Counted from the first letter of the stretch, positions 52,539 to 63,249 are shown. The stretch is 64,000 bases of DNA from Cupriavidus sp. UYMMa02A (GCA_001725945.1 LRMT01000033.1:88710-152709); one strand, 5' to 3'. Numbers and translations are program-made. Notes: a model not told the origin generated them from the letters alone.

Positions 52539-54682
52539 TTACTTCACTTCCTTGAGGTGGAACAGGCGATGCTTGTCGACCGTTGTCTCGAAACCATCCG
52601 GCACGACGAAGGTCGTGGCGTCGGATTCGATGATGGCGGGGCCCACGATGTGGTTGCCGGCCTTGAGCGCCTCCATCTTCCACAGTGCGGCATCCACCCA
52701 CTTCTTGTGGCGATAGAAGGGGCGGGTGCCGAGACTGGCTTCCTTGGGCGGCAATGGGCCCGCATCCGGGTCTTCCGGCAGTACCGGCTTCTGGGTGACG
52801 ACGGTGCCGCGCAGAATCGCGCCGGTGATCGAGAAGCCCAGTTCCGGCGAGCGCGCGGAACTGGCGTACACCCGGCCATAGGTGGTCTCGAAGGCCTCGA
52901 CGATCTTGTCCCAGTCGGCTGCGGTGGCAGCACTGGTCACCGGCGATACGATTTCAAGGTCGTTCAGTTGGCCCATGTACTGCATCTTGTAGCCGGGGAT
53001 CAGCAGCACGTCTTCGGGCTTGTAGCCGTTGAGGACAAACTCGTCGATAACCTTGATGGCCAATTCGGACCAGGCTTCCTGCAAGGTCTTGCAGGCGGCA
53101 GCCTTATCGCCGTCCGGCGCGAGTTGTGCGACACCGACGTCGACCGACTTGTCATAGCGATATTCGAAGTCGGCGCAGGCACAGCCGAAGGCCGAGAAGC
53201 CGGCCGCCCAGGCTGGCACGACCACGTCCTTGAAACCTACTCCCTCCGTATAACCGTAGGTATGCACGGGGCCGGCGCCACCATAGGAGAAGCACGTGAA
53301 CTCCGCCGGGTTGTAGCCCTTGGCGCTGATATTGGCGCGCAGGTATTCGGACAGCGTCAGGTCCAGCAACTCGATGACGCCGGCGGCGGCATCTTCCACC
53401 GACAGGCCGAGCGGATCGGCGATCTGCGCCTTGATATGCTGGCGGGCGCGTTCCACATCGAGCTTGATGGCGCCACCGAGAAAGTTGTCCGGATTCAGGT
53501 AGCCCAGCACCACGTGACAGTCGGAAACCGAAACGGTGTCGAGACCGCTTTCCGGCCAGCAGGTGCCGACGCGATAGCCAGCAGAGTCCGGGCCAAGCTT
53601 GATGGACTTGCTGTAGGGGTCCAGACGCACGAAGCTGCCGCGCCCGCGCCGACCGAGTCCATGGCTACCAGGGGCAACGAGAGGACCAGACGAGCCATGT
53701 CCGGGTCAGACTTGATGGCGAAGTTGCCCTTGGTGATCAACGCCACGTCGAAGCTGGTGCCGCCAATATCGGAGCATGCGATGTTCTCGTCTCCCAGGGC
53801 CTCACCGAGCAGCTTAGAGCCGATCACGCCGCCAATTGGGCCGGAGACAATGGTTCGCGCGAGTTCCTTGGCCTTCCAGCTGATGGTGCCGCCATGCGTC
53901 GCCATCACGCGCAGATCGAACTTGGCTCCGTGCTTCCTGAAGCGGTCGCTGACCTTCTTCAGCGTCTGGCGCGAAGGCTCTGCCCCGTAAGCTTCCAGGA
54001 TGGTGGTGTTCATCCTGTGGCTCTCCTTGCGCGATGGGTAGTAGTCCACCGAAGCAAAGACCGGGATATCCGCCTTCAGCTTCTTCAGTTCCTCGCGCAC
54101 GATATCGCGGGCGCGTTGCTCACTTGATTCGTTCTTGTGGGATTGCAGCAGGCAAATGACGATGGCCTGCGAGCCGGCCTCCACCAATTCGCGCGTAGCC
54201 CGGCGGACTTCGTCTTCACGCAGCGGGATGACTACCTTGCCCTGCACGTCCGTACGCTCGGTGACGCCACGCGTGCGCGAGACCGGCACCAGCGGTTCGT
54301 CGTAACGATGGGTGTTCAGGTGAATGCGGTCCTCCAGGGCATAGCCCAGGTAGCTCTGCAGCGCGCGCCCCATCGAATGGATCTGCTCGAAGCCGCGGTT
54401 GCAGATGAGACCGACGTCAAGGCCTTTGCGCATCAGGATGCGGTTGAGCATGGCCGTACCGGAGTAGACACAGGTCACCAGCTCCGGATAGACGTCGTCG
54501 ACGGTCCGGTCCCAGTGGGCGAGCGCATCTTCGGAAGAGTTGTAGATGGCAAGGGATTCGTCACCGGGATTGCTCTGCGCCTTGCCGACCACGAAACGGC
54601 CATCCGAGCGCACGAAGAATGTATCGGTCATCGTGCCACCGGCATCGATGCCCATCACCTGTACGGTGGACTGCGGTTGCAT
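52539..54682 (-). CDS. acxA: Acetone carboxylase beta subunit (hydantoinase A-like; frame broken)
   Basis: ATP-binding subunit that phosphorylates acetone and bicarbonate. Actin-like fold opens with MGIDAGGTMTDTFFV, and later IVSGPIGGVIGSKLLGE and ACSDIGGTSFDVALI. One G restored near 53640 (VGAGAGSFVRLDPYS) joins the halves to 714 residues (Xanthobacter AcxA 717). Start at ATG 54682 behind AGGAGG; the ATG at 54697 lies before that RBS. First gene of acxABC. Confidence 0.95.
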
Positions 54683-54736
54683 ATTGCCTCCTGTCATTGG
54701 TGTAGTCGTAGTGGGATCTCCCCACGACCATCAATG

Positions 54737-54751
54737 GCAAGGCTCGTGCCA
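54737..54751 (-). promoter_or_regulatory. Sigma54 promoter of acxABC
   Basis: Minus-strand TGGCAC-N5-TTGC: -24 element at 54746-54751, -12 element at 54737-54740. Exact consensus, with the GG and GC 10 bp apart. The start of transcription would be about 40-45 bp before the acxA ATG. Confidence 0.85.
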
Positions 54752-54852
54752 AGGAGTCTCCTTCCGGGTAGCACGGCGGATATGCGATTGAAATCAAGGA
54801 GTTGAGTGCATCCTTTGGTTGCGGCGCAAGTCACGCGGTGTCCGCTGTCGGT

Positions 54853-54897
54853 GTCCGGATATCCGACGCTACGCGGGGCGCTGTCCGGGAATCGGAC
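54853..54897. promoter_or_regulatory. AcxR-type upstream activator sites before acxABC
   Basis: A perfect GTCCG-N5-CGGAC element at 54883-54897 and an imperfect one, GTCCG-N5-CCGAC, at 54853-54867, with centres 30 bp (about three turns) apart. They lie 100-145 bp upstream of the sigma54 promoter, the usual enhancer distance. The same element occurs twice between the LRAT gene and acxR. Confidence 0.7.
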
Positions 54898-55140
54898 GCC
54901 TTCTGCGCCTACGTCCATGAACGCCTAATGGCGGTCCTATGGCGCCTTACAAGGAAACATCTCGTCCACGATGATGAGCGGCCCCAGGCGGGACCTGGCC
55001 GGGATCTCTCCGGCTGACGTCGGGGTGAATAGAGGCTGGGGCCCTATCCGTCTATTCCGGTGCCAAGCGAGTACGGGGATGGCGTGAAGTCACACCCACG
55101 CCGCCATCGACCTTGACGGATGGCAGTCAACATTGGCGAT
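54898..55140. other. Spacer between acx enhancer and LRAT gene
   Basis: About 240 bp without a supported gene. Convergence is absent here; the LRAT gene reads toward acxA and ends at 55141. Confidence 0.35.
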
Positions 55141-55634
55141 CTAAATTTGCGACGCTGGTCGCGTCATGGACGCACCTTTGGACGGCGTGACAATGAGCCG
55201 CCTGATGACTTTCATCCCGGCGTCGAGCACATCAATTGCCCGCGACTCCAGCCATCGATCTGATCGCTGCGGCTTTCGCCATACAAGCACCACATACAGA
55301 AATGCTCGCAGTTGTTGGAGATCAGTCGATAGCGATCCTCGCCGAGGCGGGAGTAGGCGCGGCGGACAGCTTCCGTGCCATCGAACTTTGCGCCGGGGCT
55401 TTGCCTGACCCAGACGGCGCGCCCAAGTGCGAACTCTGCGAGCGAGACCTCCTGGACCGGGCCGCGCTGCAGGGACCGCGACAGTCCTGCGTAATGCACC
55501 ACCCGACCGCCCCCCGCATAAACGCCATGATGCGTGTAACCAAATCGTTCGGTAACGAGATGACTTCCGATGGTCAAGCCCGTGTTCGCTACCGCCTCGA
55601 CCATCAAGCGACCTGTCCCCTCTGAATTTTTCAT
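55141..55634 (-). CDS. LRAT-domain (NlpC/P60-like) protein in the acetone locus (frame broken)
   Basis: About 164 residues after one G is restored near 55240. Hallmarks of the LRAT papain-like fold: GSHLVTERFGYTHHGVYAGGGRVVHYAG with the catalytic His pair, and NNCEHFCMWC with the nucleophile Cys. Members are acyltransferases or thiol hydrolases on lipids or peptides. C-terminus after the break reads AIDVLDAGMKVIRRLIV, possibly membrane-associating. Start at ATG 55634, 41 bp from a sigma54-like promoter; a longer same-strand frame runs back to 55994 but crosses regulatory palindromes and was not used. Sits between acxA and acxR. Confidence 0.7.
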
Positions 55635-55674
55635 GGCTTTCACCGCGTTCCGCTGTCTCTCGCAAGGAGTGACT

Positions 55675-55689
55675 GCATCTGGCGTGCCA
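55675..55689 (-). promoter_or_regulatory. Sigma54-like promoter of the LRAT gene
   Basis: Minus-strand TGGCAC-N5-ATGC: -24 at 55684-55689, -12 at 55675-55678, one mismatch from consensus, with correct GG/GC spacing. The predicted start site is about 30 bp before the LRAT ATG. Confidence 0.55.
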
Positions 55690-55908
55690 TTGCTAAAAGG
55701 AGGCGTTCTGGTCGGGTTCGTGCCCTCCTTGGTCGAAACATTGGATTTCGATGCTGAATCCCCGGCTGCACTTCGATGTTGCGATAGATCTGTATTGCGC
55801 TTCTTTACCTCGTCATCTTTCGCCCCATTCAGTCCATCAACCGGATCCGAAGACTTGGATTGGGCTCCTGAACTCGACGCAGTACATTCCAGAGGCTTTA
55901 GTTTTGCT

Positions 55909-55965
55909 GTCCGGATTCCGGACGATTTAGCGGACGGATCAGGCAGCAGTGTCCGAATTCCGGAC
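55909..55965. promoter_or_regulatory. Paired AcxR-type activator sites
   Basis: Two perfect GTCCG-N5-CGGAC elements (55909-55923 and 55951-55965), centres 42 bp apart (four turns). They lie about 220-290 bp upstream of the LRAT sigma54-like promoter and 110-166 bp upstream of acxR, so they could serve the LRAT gene, acxR autoregulation, or both. Confidence 0.7.
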
Positions 55966-56074
55966 AGCATCGCGGCCTTTGCTGCAAAGCACAAATTCTT
56001 GATTTTAAAGAGATTTATTGACTTGGCTGTAGCACCGGGCTACGGTTACTCCAGTCAATTAACCGTGACGTCCC

Positions 56075-58087
56075 ATGCCGTTTTCGCGTTGCGGCACCCT
56101 GATTCCCCGCCTCGGGGACGAAACCCTTGTGGCCTCGGCCTGGGAGCGTTTTGTGCAAGACCAGCCCTTAAATGAGGCGGGTGTGCGCAGCGTCGTCCTG
56201 GCATCCTGGCAGCGGTGTCGTTCCGAGGCCGTTGACCCTGCCCGGCACTCCGCACCGGCGGCAGTTGCCGAACGCCTTCGCCAGTTGCAGCGTCAGAATC
56301 GTGAGTTTTGCGAGGCCGCGCATCCGGCTCTGGAGGGCCTGCGCGATGTCCTGCGTGAATGCGGCACCCTGATCATGCTTTGTGACGCAGGCGGCACCGT
56401 CCTCCAGATTAACGGTGGGAGCCGGGTCCGCAGCGCAGGCGAGGGAATCAACCTGGCCCCTGGCGGCTGCTGGAATGAGGAGCTCATCGGGACCAATGCC
56501 ATTGGCACCGCAATCGCTACCCGCGCCCCGGTTCAGATCCATGCCAACGAGCATTTCTGCCTGGACGTTAAGCGCTGGACGTGTGCTGCAGCCCCCATTC
56601 TTGACCCCATTAGCGGCACCTTGCTGGGAGTGGTGGACGTCTCGGGTGTCAAGGAAACGCTTCATGGCCACACGCTGGGCCTGGTGCTGGCTGCGGCCAA
56701 GCAGATCGAGGGGGAGTTGGCCCGCCGCGACAGTGCTCTGCACGAGCGGCTACTAACCAGAGCCATCGACAGTTTCATCCGTTACGCCAATGACTACGTT
56801 GTGCTTGTCGACGCCCGGGGGCGCATTGTTCGCGCAAGCGGTAATGCGCAGGCTGTCCTAGAGAGGCATGGCGTGAGCGTGCCCTTAGGAATTGGCAGTC
56901 AACTGCCGGGCCTCAGTCTGGCGCTGTCCGATGTTGATCAGTGCTGCCAGCGCCCGCAGTGGCTAAGCCTGAATGGTTGCACCCGGTGAAGGACCATGAA
57001 GGTACGCTGGGTACGATGCTTGTGATTCCGCTTGCGGAACGACAGAGTCGGACCACTATATCTCTGCCCCCTACCCCGACACCACTGGCAGAAAGCGATG
57101 CCTTCGGCGAGATCATAGGCCAAAGCGAGGTTTTGGAAGCAACCAAAGCCCGCGCTCGCCGCGTCGCGCCACTCGATCTCCCAGTCCTGCTCTTAGGGGA
57201 GACGGGAGCCGGCAAGGAACTCTTCGCCCGGGCACTTCATCGGGCAAGTAAGCGGGCTCAGGGACCGTTTGTTGCTGTCAATTGCGGGGCCCTGAGCCGC
57301 GAACTCCTGGCAAGCGAACTCTTTGGCTATATCGAAGGCGCCTTTACTGGGGCCCGTCGTGGCGGCCTGCCCGGCAAGTTCGAGCAAGCTGAAGGCGGCA
57401 CGTTGTTCCTGGACGAAATCGGCGAGATGCCGCTGGACATGCAGCCCCACTTGCTGCGCGTACTGCAGGATGGCGTTGTGGTCCGCCTTGGCGATACCCG
57501 CGAGCGGCGCGTCTCAGTGCGTGTCATTGCAGCCACCAACCGTGATATGCAGAGCGAAATCGCAGACAGACGTTTCCGCGAAGACCTGTACCACCGCCTT
57601 TGCGCGGTCACCCTCGAGCTGCCCGCGCTGCGCGACCGGCCTGGCGACATCGAGGCGATCGTCGAGCATCTCAACAGCAAGCTTGCACGCAAGTATGGCT
57701 GTGCGCCCAAACGACTAGACCCCGCTGTGCAACTGGCTTTTCTGAACTATCGTGGCCCGGGAACGTTCGCGAACTTCAAAATACCTTCGAAGTTATGTTT
57801 GCACTCTGCGAAGGCGATATTGTCGACTGCTCCCTGCTGCCCACGGTCATCGCACCGATGGCCAAGAACTCACTCGGCATCCCATCCTCGACATCCTCGA
57901 ATTCAATGTCCGTGTCGTCCGGGAGACTTGACGAAATGGAGCGACAAGCAATTCTTAGCGCGATCGCGAATTCCCACGAAATATTTTCATGGCCGCTCGC
58001 ACGCTGGGAATTTCAAGGAGCACCCTCTATGTCAAACTGGCCGGGATTCAGAACCAACTAGGCAGTTCATCCAGCTCCAAGATTTAA
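56075..58087 (+). CDS. acxR: Sigma54-dependent activator AcxR/AcoR family (frame broken three times)
   Basis: Enhancer-binding regulator of acetone metabolism. GAF-type sensor (about residues 70-220: [42 protein letters not shown]), then AAA+ with Walker A GETGAGKE, the sigma54-contact loop [10 protein letters not shown], Walker [12 protein letters not shown], and [10 protein letters not shown] after repair. The C-terminal Fis-type HTH is [24 protein letters not shown]. Breaks near 56955, 57755 and 57978; restored length about 671 residues, stop at 58087. Divergent from acxABC. Confidence 0.93.
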
Positions 58088-58346
58088 AGTCATCGGTATC
58101 AAGATCCCGATGAAGAGCCCGGCTGTGTCTTGAGATTGACGGCGATCGCTCCACAGACACCGGTAGTGGGCGGTTAAGACGACGGCAAGGGGTCTCGACG
58201 AGAACTCGCTGTCGTCTCACGGATTGCGGAAGACCCACTTTTACTACTCTTCACGCCTGGCTTGCCGGGCAATGCATTGCGTATCGCCGGAAGCGCGTCG
58301 GCACCGGTCAGGCGCAAAGCGTGCGGGCATGAATAACGCGGCCCGC
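58088..58346. other. Spacer after acxR
   Basis: About 260 bp with no supported gene, between the acxR stop and the end of the convergent small secreted gene. No strong hairpin recognised. Confidence 0.35.
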
Positions 58347-58739
58347 TCAGGCCCCGTCGAGGAACGGGCTGCGCTGGCCAAGCCGGGTGCCGAGCGCATC
58401 GGGCGCCAGGCGCATGCTGGCCGGATCGATGCCCTGGCCCGGGCTGCCGGCCACGGTCGGGTCGACCGGTGCGGGTGTCATACCCGGCTGGCTCGGCTGT
58501 CCAGCGGTCTGTGCAAAAGTATTGCCGCCGGCCGGCATGGCCCCGGCTGCCGTGTCGGTTGCCGCCGGTACGGCCTGGATTGCCTGTGCGCCTTGCATCG
58601 GCTGGGCTGCAGGCACCGCTGGCTGGATGGATTGCATCGGCTGGGCCGGCTGAATGGGCTGGGCCTGCTGCGCGAACAGCGGGTAGGACGCGAGCATCGC
58701 GCCAGCCATCAACAGGGATTTCGCCAGATGTTGCTTCAT
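58347..58739 (-). CDS. Pro/Gln/Ala-rich small secreted protein
   Basis: Intact, 130 residues. Signal peptide MKQHLAKSLLMAGAMLASYPLFA, then low-complexity QPIQPAQPMQ repeats and a Pro/Gly tail (PDALGTRLGQRSPFLDGA). AGGAGGT nine bases before the ATG makes expression likely. No family recognised. Confidence 0.7.
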   Translation of the reverse strand: MKQHLAKSLLMAGAMLASYPLFAQQAQPIQPAQPMQSIQPAVPAAQPMQGAQAIQAVPAATDTAAGAMPAGGNTFAQTAGQPSQPGMTPAPVDPTVAGSPGQGIDPASMRLAPDALGTRLGQRSPFLDGA

Positions 58740-58928
58740 TCGATTACCTCCTGGAATAGCCTACAGGCATGGGAGTCATCACTGTAGCGGCGCGACGCAT
58801 GACATTCTGTTCGATTTTGCAACGGGCATTTACGAGGCTTGCCATTGGGTAAGAGAGGCGTTATTCGCGGGCGCGACGCGAGACTCCGTGGTTGCAGGCA
58901 AAGCGTTCTCACGAAGTGAGGCGTTGCG

Positions 58929-59076
58929 ATGCTTGCCACACGCCCACTCTCGCGCAAACCTGACACGAGTCGGGCAGTCCTCTATGCCATGAACCGATGG
59001 GAGGGGCTCACGCGCTACTGCGACGACGAGCGACTGCAGATCGACAACCTGCCGGTCGAACGTGCACTGCGCGGAG
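58929..59076 (+). mobile_element. IS66-family transposase fragment
   Basis: A stretch reading LSRKPDTSRAVLYAMNRWEGLTRYCDDERLQIDN and then VERALRG matches the C-terminal part of IS66 TnpC (xYAxxxWxxLTRYxxDGxLxIDNNxVERAxRG). The frame dies right after RALRGV. No terminal inverted repeats or other IS66 genes are visible, so it is a scar. Confidence 0.75.
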
Positions 59077-59102
59077 TTCACAGCGGGATCTCATCTGAGG
59101 AT

Positions 59103-59268
59103 TTACCGCGGCTCGATACCCACGGTGCGGATAATGCTACCCCAGCGTGCAGCCTCCGCCTGTACGAACGTGACTACGTCGGTCCGGGGAGGATCAAGCG
59201 CTGTACTGTCGGTGGCGTGCAGGTACTCGCGCATGGCTTCCGACTTGCTTGCCTCTCTAATTAACAGC
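59103..59268 (-). pseudogene. C-terminal fragment of a Bug/TctC-type solute-binding protein
   Basis: Minus-strand frame ...REYLHATDSTALDPPRTDVVTFVQAEAARWGSIIRTVGIEPR then stop at 59103. The FVxAExARWGxIIRxxGI ending is typical of tripartite tricarboxylate receptor proteins, which are abundant in this group. Its N-terminal body is missing. It abuts the IS66 fragment, consistent with an insertion/deletion scar. Confidence 0.6.
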
Positions 59269-59490
59269 GCCCTATGACCGTCATCTTGGCCAAGAATTGC
59301 TTGAAATCGCGGTCATGAATCGCCGGATTTCCCACACGGCTTGGAAAAAAGCACGAGAAATGGTCGAAAGACCACAAAGAGAGCAAAGGTTGCTGCGGCG
59401 CACAGCCTCGCATGACGCCCGCAGCCTATCCACGGCACCCGTTTGCTCGTAGGCGACATCCAGCACGTCCTTGCCTTCTATCGCTGTACC
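59269..59490. other. Gene-free spacer
   Basis: No reading frame with support between the TctC fragment and the end of the NodT gene. Possibly further insertion debris. Confidence 0.35.
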
Positions 59491-60912
59491 TCAGGCGTCA
59501 GCCCCGGAAGCTCCGGCGGCATCGCCCTTCCAGTTCCAGTCTCCCCCTAGCGCGAGCAACAGCGCAATACGCTGGTTGAAATGGCCGCCCCGCACATTAA
59601 TGAGGTCCATCTCGGCGGTCAGAAGCGACTGCTGGTCCTTCAGCACGTTGCGCGTGTCGGAGGCCCCGATCCTGGCACGCGCTTCTTCACGTTGGACCAG
59701 CATCTGGCTTTCGCTCACCCTGTCCTGCAGTTGCCTGGCGCGCTCGGCATAGCTGGATTCCGCCTGCAGGCCCGCCTCCACCTCGCTCAGCGCCTGCAGG
59801 GCGCTGTTGCCATAGGTGATCAGGGCAGCCTTCTGCTCGGCGGTATAGTAATCCGCCCGCGCCTTGAGTTCTCCGCCGGTAAAGATCGGCGCGAAAAACG
59901 AGCCATTCAGCCCCTTGATCGGGCTGCCGGCTGATTCAGCAGGAACACGTCGCTGCGGATGCCGGTGATGGCCGCGCTGATGGAAATGCGTGGCAGGCGC
60001 GCCGCCTGCGCGGACTGCCGCAGATCGAAGGCTGCCGCCACCTGGTGGGCGGCCGCCGTGAGATCGGGGCGGCGATCGAGCAGATCCGCAGGCAGGCCTG
60101 CCTGCGGGGCCGCGGGCAAGGCGGGCAGGTCCGGCGCTGGTGTGAACTTGCCGATTTCTCCGCCGGGGTAGCGGCCCAACAGCAGCTCCAGCGCCTGTGC
60201 GGCCTGGCTCCTGGCCAGCTCGGCCGCCTTGAGTGCGTCAAGCTGCGAGCGTTGCGCATTGCGCGCTTCCTGAAGCTCGCTCTCCGGCGCAATCCCGATG
60301 GCGACACGCTGGCCGGCGATCCGCACCAGCTGATTCTGGATGGCGACGGTTTGCCGCAGCCGGTCTTCGAGCTGCGCGTTCCGGATCAGCGTGAACCATG
60401 CCTTGGCCGTGGTGGCGGCGACGACGCGCTGGGCCCAGAGATAGTCGTCCCTGGTTGCCGCGAACCGGGATTCCGCCGCCCGCGCTTGCGCGCGGATACG
60501 TCCCCAGAGATCGATCTCCCAGCTCGCGCCAATGGACAGGATCTGGGTTTCCGAATTGCCGCCCGGCCCTTCACGCCCGCGCTCGGCAGCAGGCCGCTAC
60601 CCTCGATGGCTACAAGCGCCTGCGCTGCTGGACACGCACCGCGGCGAGCCGGAGGTCGCCGTTGTGGGCGATGGCTTCGCGCACCAGGCGCTCGAGTTCG
60701 GCATCCTCGAAGCTTGCGAGCCAGCCCTCGGCAGGATTGCCCGCCGGGGCTTCACTTGCCCAGGCGGGCTTGCCCTCGAGCACCGGAACCGCCTGGTGTC
60801 GAAGGTCCGCACCGGCGGGCGGCGCCTGCAGGGCGCAACCGCCGAGGACCGTGGCCGCAATCGCCAGCGATGCCGGGATGCACTTTTTGAGGTATGACGA
60901 CGACACGGACAT
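59491..60912 (-). CDS. NodT-family outer-membrane efflux lipoprotein (frame broken three times)
   Basis: TolC-like channel lipoprotein of a tripartite pump. Lipobox LGGC after MSVSSSYLKKCIPASLAIAATV, then WLASFEDAELERLVREAIAHNGDLRLAAVRV, LSIGASWEIDLWGRIRAQ, LLLGRYPGGEIG, LPADLLDRRPDLTAAAHQVAAA and the second OEP half ending LALGGDWNWKG. Breaks near 60593, 60563 and 59932; about 474 residues when repaired. Starts 5 bp after the HlyD gene stops. Confidence 0.9.
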
Positions 60913-60916
60913 CCTT

Positions 60917-62094
60917 TTAGTGAAGCTTGAATACCAGGTAGTTCAGCTTGGAACTGACGCGCAGGAAGACCATGCGAATGATGTGGAACATCTTCATATG
61001 CTCCGTATAGATCGCGCCGGCACCGATTGCGCCAACCGGAAGCATCAGGTTCTTCGACTCGTCACGCAGGTCCAGCTTGACCGCGAAGCGATTCGGTACA
61101 CGTCCGCGGCGCCGGTATTCGGGATCATGCCGCCTTGGGCAAATTGCCCTTGCGATTGGGCCCAGACGACCGAATCGACCTTGGCCTTGATGATCTCGCC
61201 CGGACGCGTCGGCAGGTAGATCTCCGCGAGGTCTCCCTCGCTGACGTTATAAAGTTCGTTCTGCCTGTAGAAGGCAACCACCTCCTGCTGGTCCTCCACA
61301 AAGCTGAATGCCGGCATGAACGGGAGCGGGACAAGCATGGTGCCCTCGCGCACCTGCAGGTTCACGACCTTGCCATCGGAAGGCGCTCGGTACACGGTCT
61401 GGTCAAGTTCCCACCTGGCCTTCTCGAGCATGACCTCGGTTTCCGCACGTTTGGCGCGCGCAGTCGCAATAGCCGCGAACTCGCCCTGGCTCTTGGCCGA
61501 CAGCTTCTGTTTGGCCTCGTCCTCCGCAGCTTGCGCGCTTACCAGTTCGCCTTCCAGCTCGCGCTGGCGGGCCATAGCATCGTCCCGGTCGAACTTCGCG
61601 CCGGCCCCAGCCGCAAGCAACGCGTCATGTTCCTTGACTCGCTGACGGGCTAAAGTCAGCTTGGCCTCTACCGTGCTCACCCTGCCAGCGGCACCACGCA
61701 CGGTTTCGCTGAGCTGGCGCGCCGATGCCTCGGCCTCGGCAACCGCCGCGTCGTCTGCCATAAGCCTGCCCTCGAGTTGCTTGACCGAGGCCTGATACGG
61801 TGTCGGATCGATGCGCAGCAGGACATCGCCCTTCCTGTAGCTGCGATTGCCCTCGGCAGGAAGCTCGATGATGCGGCCACGGACCTGTGGCACCACCTGA
61901 AGGACCTTGCCCACGACCCGGACGTCATGGGAGGAAGGCGCCACCACGTTGAGCGTCAGGATCAGCAACGTCAGCGCGACCACCGGGATCGTGACCACGA
62001 TGACCATCGACTTCGTGTTCCACGGCAGCCATTTGAACTTGAAGAAGACCAGCCATACGACCAGCGCGTAGACCGCAAGCAGCAGAGCGTCCAT
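60917..62094 (-). CDS. HlyD-family membrane fusion protein, YiaV-like (frame broken near C-terminus)
   Basis: Periplasmic adaptor of the efflux system, about 392 residues. N-terminal TMs (MDALLLAVYALVVWLVFF, SMVIVVTIPVVALTLLILTL), biotinyl-lipoyl half-motifs (GRIIELPAEGNRSYRKGDVLLRIDPTPY, YRAPSDGKVVNLQVREG) around a coiled-coil hairpin (about 105-225). One C restored near 61092 changes the tail to VYPNRFAVKLDLRDESKNLMLPVGAIGAGAIYTEHMK..., stop at 60917. Together with the DUF3302 gene it mirrors E. coli yiaW-yiaV. Confidence 0.9.
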
Positions 62095-62582
62095 TCAGAT
62101 CGGCTCCTTTGCGCTGCGCATGGCGCCGGCGACAGGCTCCATCGTCGATGCGCGCAGGGCCACGACGCCTGCCGGCCGTACGGGACGCCTGCATTCGACG
62201 TGTCGGTCGATGCCTCATGCGATGGTGCCTCTTCGTCCTCAGGCGCCTTGTCGGTGCCATAGGCCGCGCGGTAGAACACCGGCTTGGTATGCGCCCAGAG
62301 CCAGGCCAGCGGCCACAGCAGCCCACCGAAGAAAAGCGACAGCAGGCACAGCGCGTGGATCGCTTCCTTCTGCGGATGGCGCTTGCGCTGCGCGATCTTC
62401 TCCGGCCAGATATGGAGCATCCAGAACAGGTAGACGCCAGCAACAGGCACGAAGATCAACACCACCCAGGAGATGGCATTGGCCGCGTTCTCAAGCACCT
62501 TTCCGCTGAGCTCGGAGGCAAAGGTGGGATCAGTCAGGGCCAGCAGGACGATGCCCGCCAGCAGATTTGGTCGCAGTTTCAT
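62095..62582 (-). CDS. DUF3302 inner-membrane protein, YiaW-like (frame broken)
   Basis: About 162 residues after one base is restored near 62165. Signal or first TM (LLAGIVLLALTDPTFA), then SWVVLIFVPVAGVYLFWMLHIWPEKIAQRKRHPQKEAIHALCLLSLFFGGLLWPLAWLWA, the conserved DUF3302 core. Stop codon abuts the HlyD start. Function unknown; co-occurs with YiaV-type adaptors. Confidence 0.85.
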
Positions 62583-62663
62583 CAAGGAGTCGTGATGGGA
62601 TGGAGCACGATGGCTCAGGATCGCAGTACACCGGCAGGCCTGGAAGGCTGCTGTCCCGCTGCG

Positions 62664-62981
62664 CTAGCTGTCGCGGGAAGCGTCCTTCGGCGAGCGCCCT
62701 GCCGGCGGGTCGGAACGCGCATCTTCTGCTGACGACGGGACCGCTTCGGTTGCTCGCACATCGTCCGCATAGAGCAGGTTGTACTTGCTTCGGGTTGGAT
62801 CACCCGAAGCACGACACACAGCGCGCTTTGCGGCAAAACCGGCTCCCGTGCACAAATCCGACTGATCCACGGGCCCTTGCGGCCGGGGTCCGGGCGGGAT
62901 CTGCGCGCAGGATTGCCCGGCGCCCACGACCAGCAAAGCAAACCCTATTGCCGGGACGGCCGATCTGCAGTTCTTGATCAT
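62664..62981 (-). CDS. Small secreted protein of unknown function
   Basis: 105 residues. Signal peptide (MIKNCRSAVPAIGFALLVVGAGQSCA), mature part with Cys residues (DLCTGAGFAAKRAVCRASGDP) that could form a disulfide. GGAGGAA precedes the ATG. Upstream of the DUF3302 gene by 81 bp on the same strand, so possibly the same operon. No family recognised. Confidence 0.65.
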   Translation of the reverse strand: MIKNCRSAVPAIGFALLVVGAGQSCAQIPPGPRPQGPVDQSDLCTGAGFAAKRAVCRASGDPTRSKYNLLYADDVRATEAVPSSAEDARSDPPAGRSPKDASRDS

Positions 62982-63000
62982 GTCTGCAATTTCCTCCGAA

Positions 63001-63249
63001 GTGGTTGGCTACCGTCGACACCTGCCGGCACTGCCGGGCACGCCTCGATCGTGCGCACACCTTATGGCAGCGCGTCGAGCGCCGCTATCAAGGAAATTCG
63101 AAAGTGGGCACGCTCGAATTTGACGCAGCCCCGGTGTCACCTGTGTTTTCGAAGTTCCTTGATAGCCCGCGCGGCAGCGCCGCCCTTACGCTGTCCGCCG
63201 TCGCACATACCTCAGGTGAAGCCCAGGCTCGCCTGAACCCACTACCCGA
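63001..63249. other. Divergent spacer between two small secreted-protein genes
   Basis: About 250 bp without a supported gene. Contains an imperfect long inverted repeat of ATCAAGGAA/TTCCTTGAT type (63087-63096 with 63157-63166 region). Confidence 0.35.

Noticed and set aside
55635..55994. N-terminal extension of the LRAT protein
   Set aside because: Ser/Lys-rich, crosses the paired GTCCG-N5-CGGAC elements and the sigma54-like promoter; a regulatory region is the better reading.
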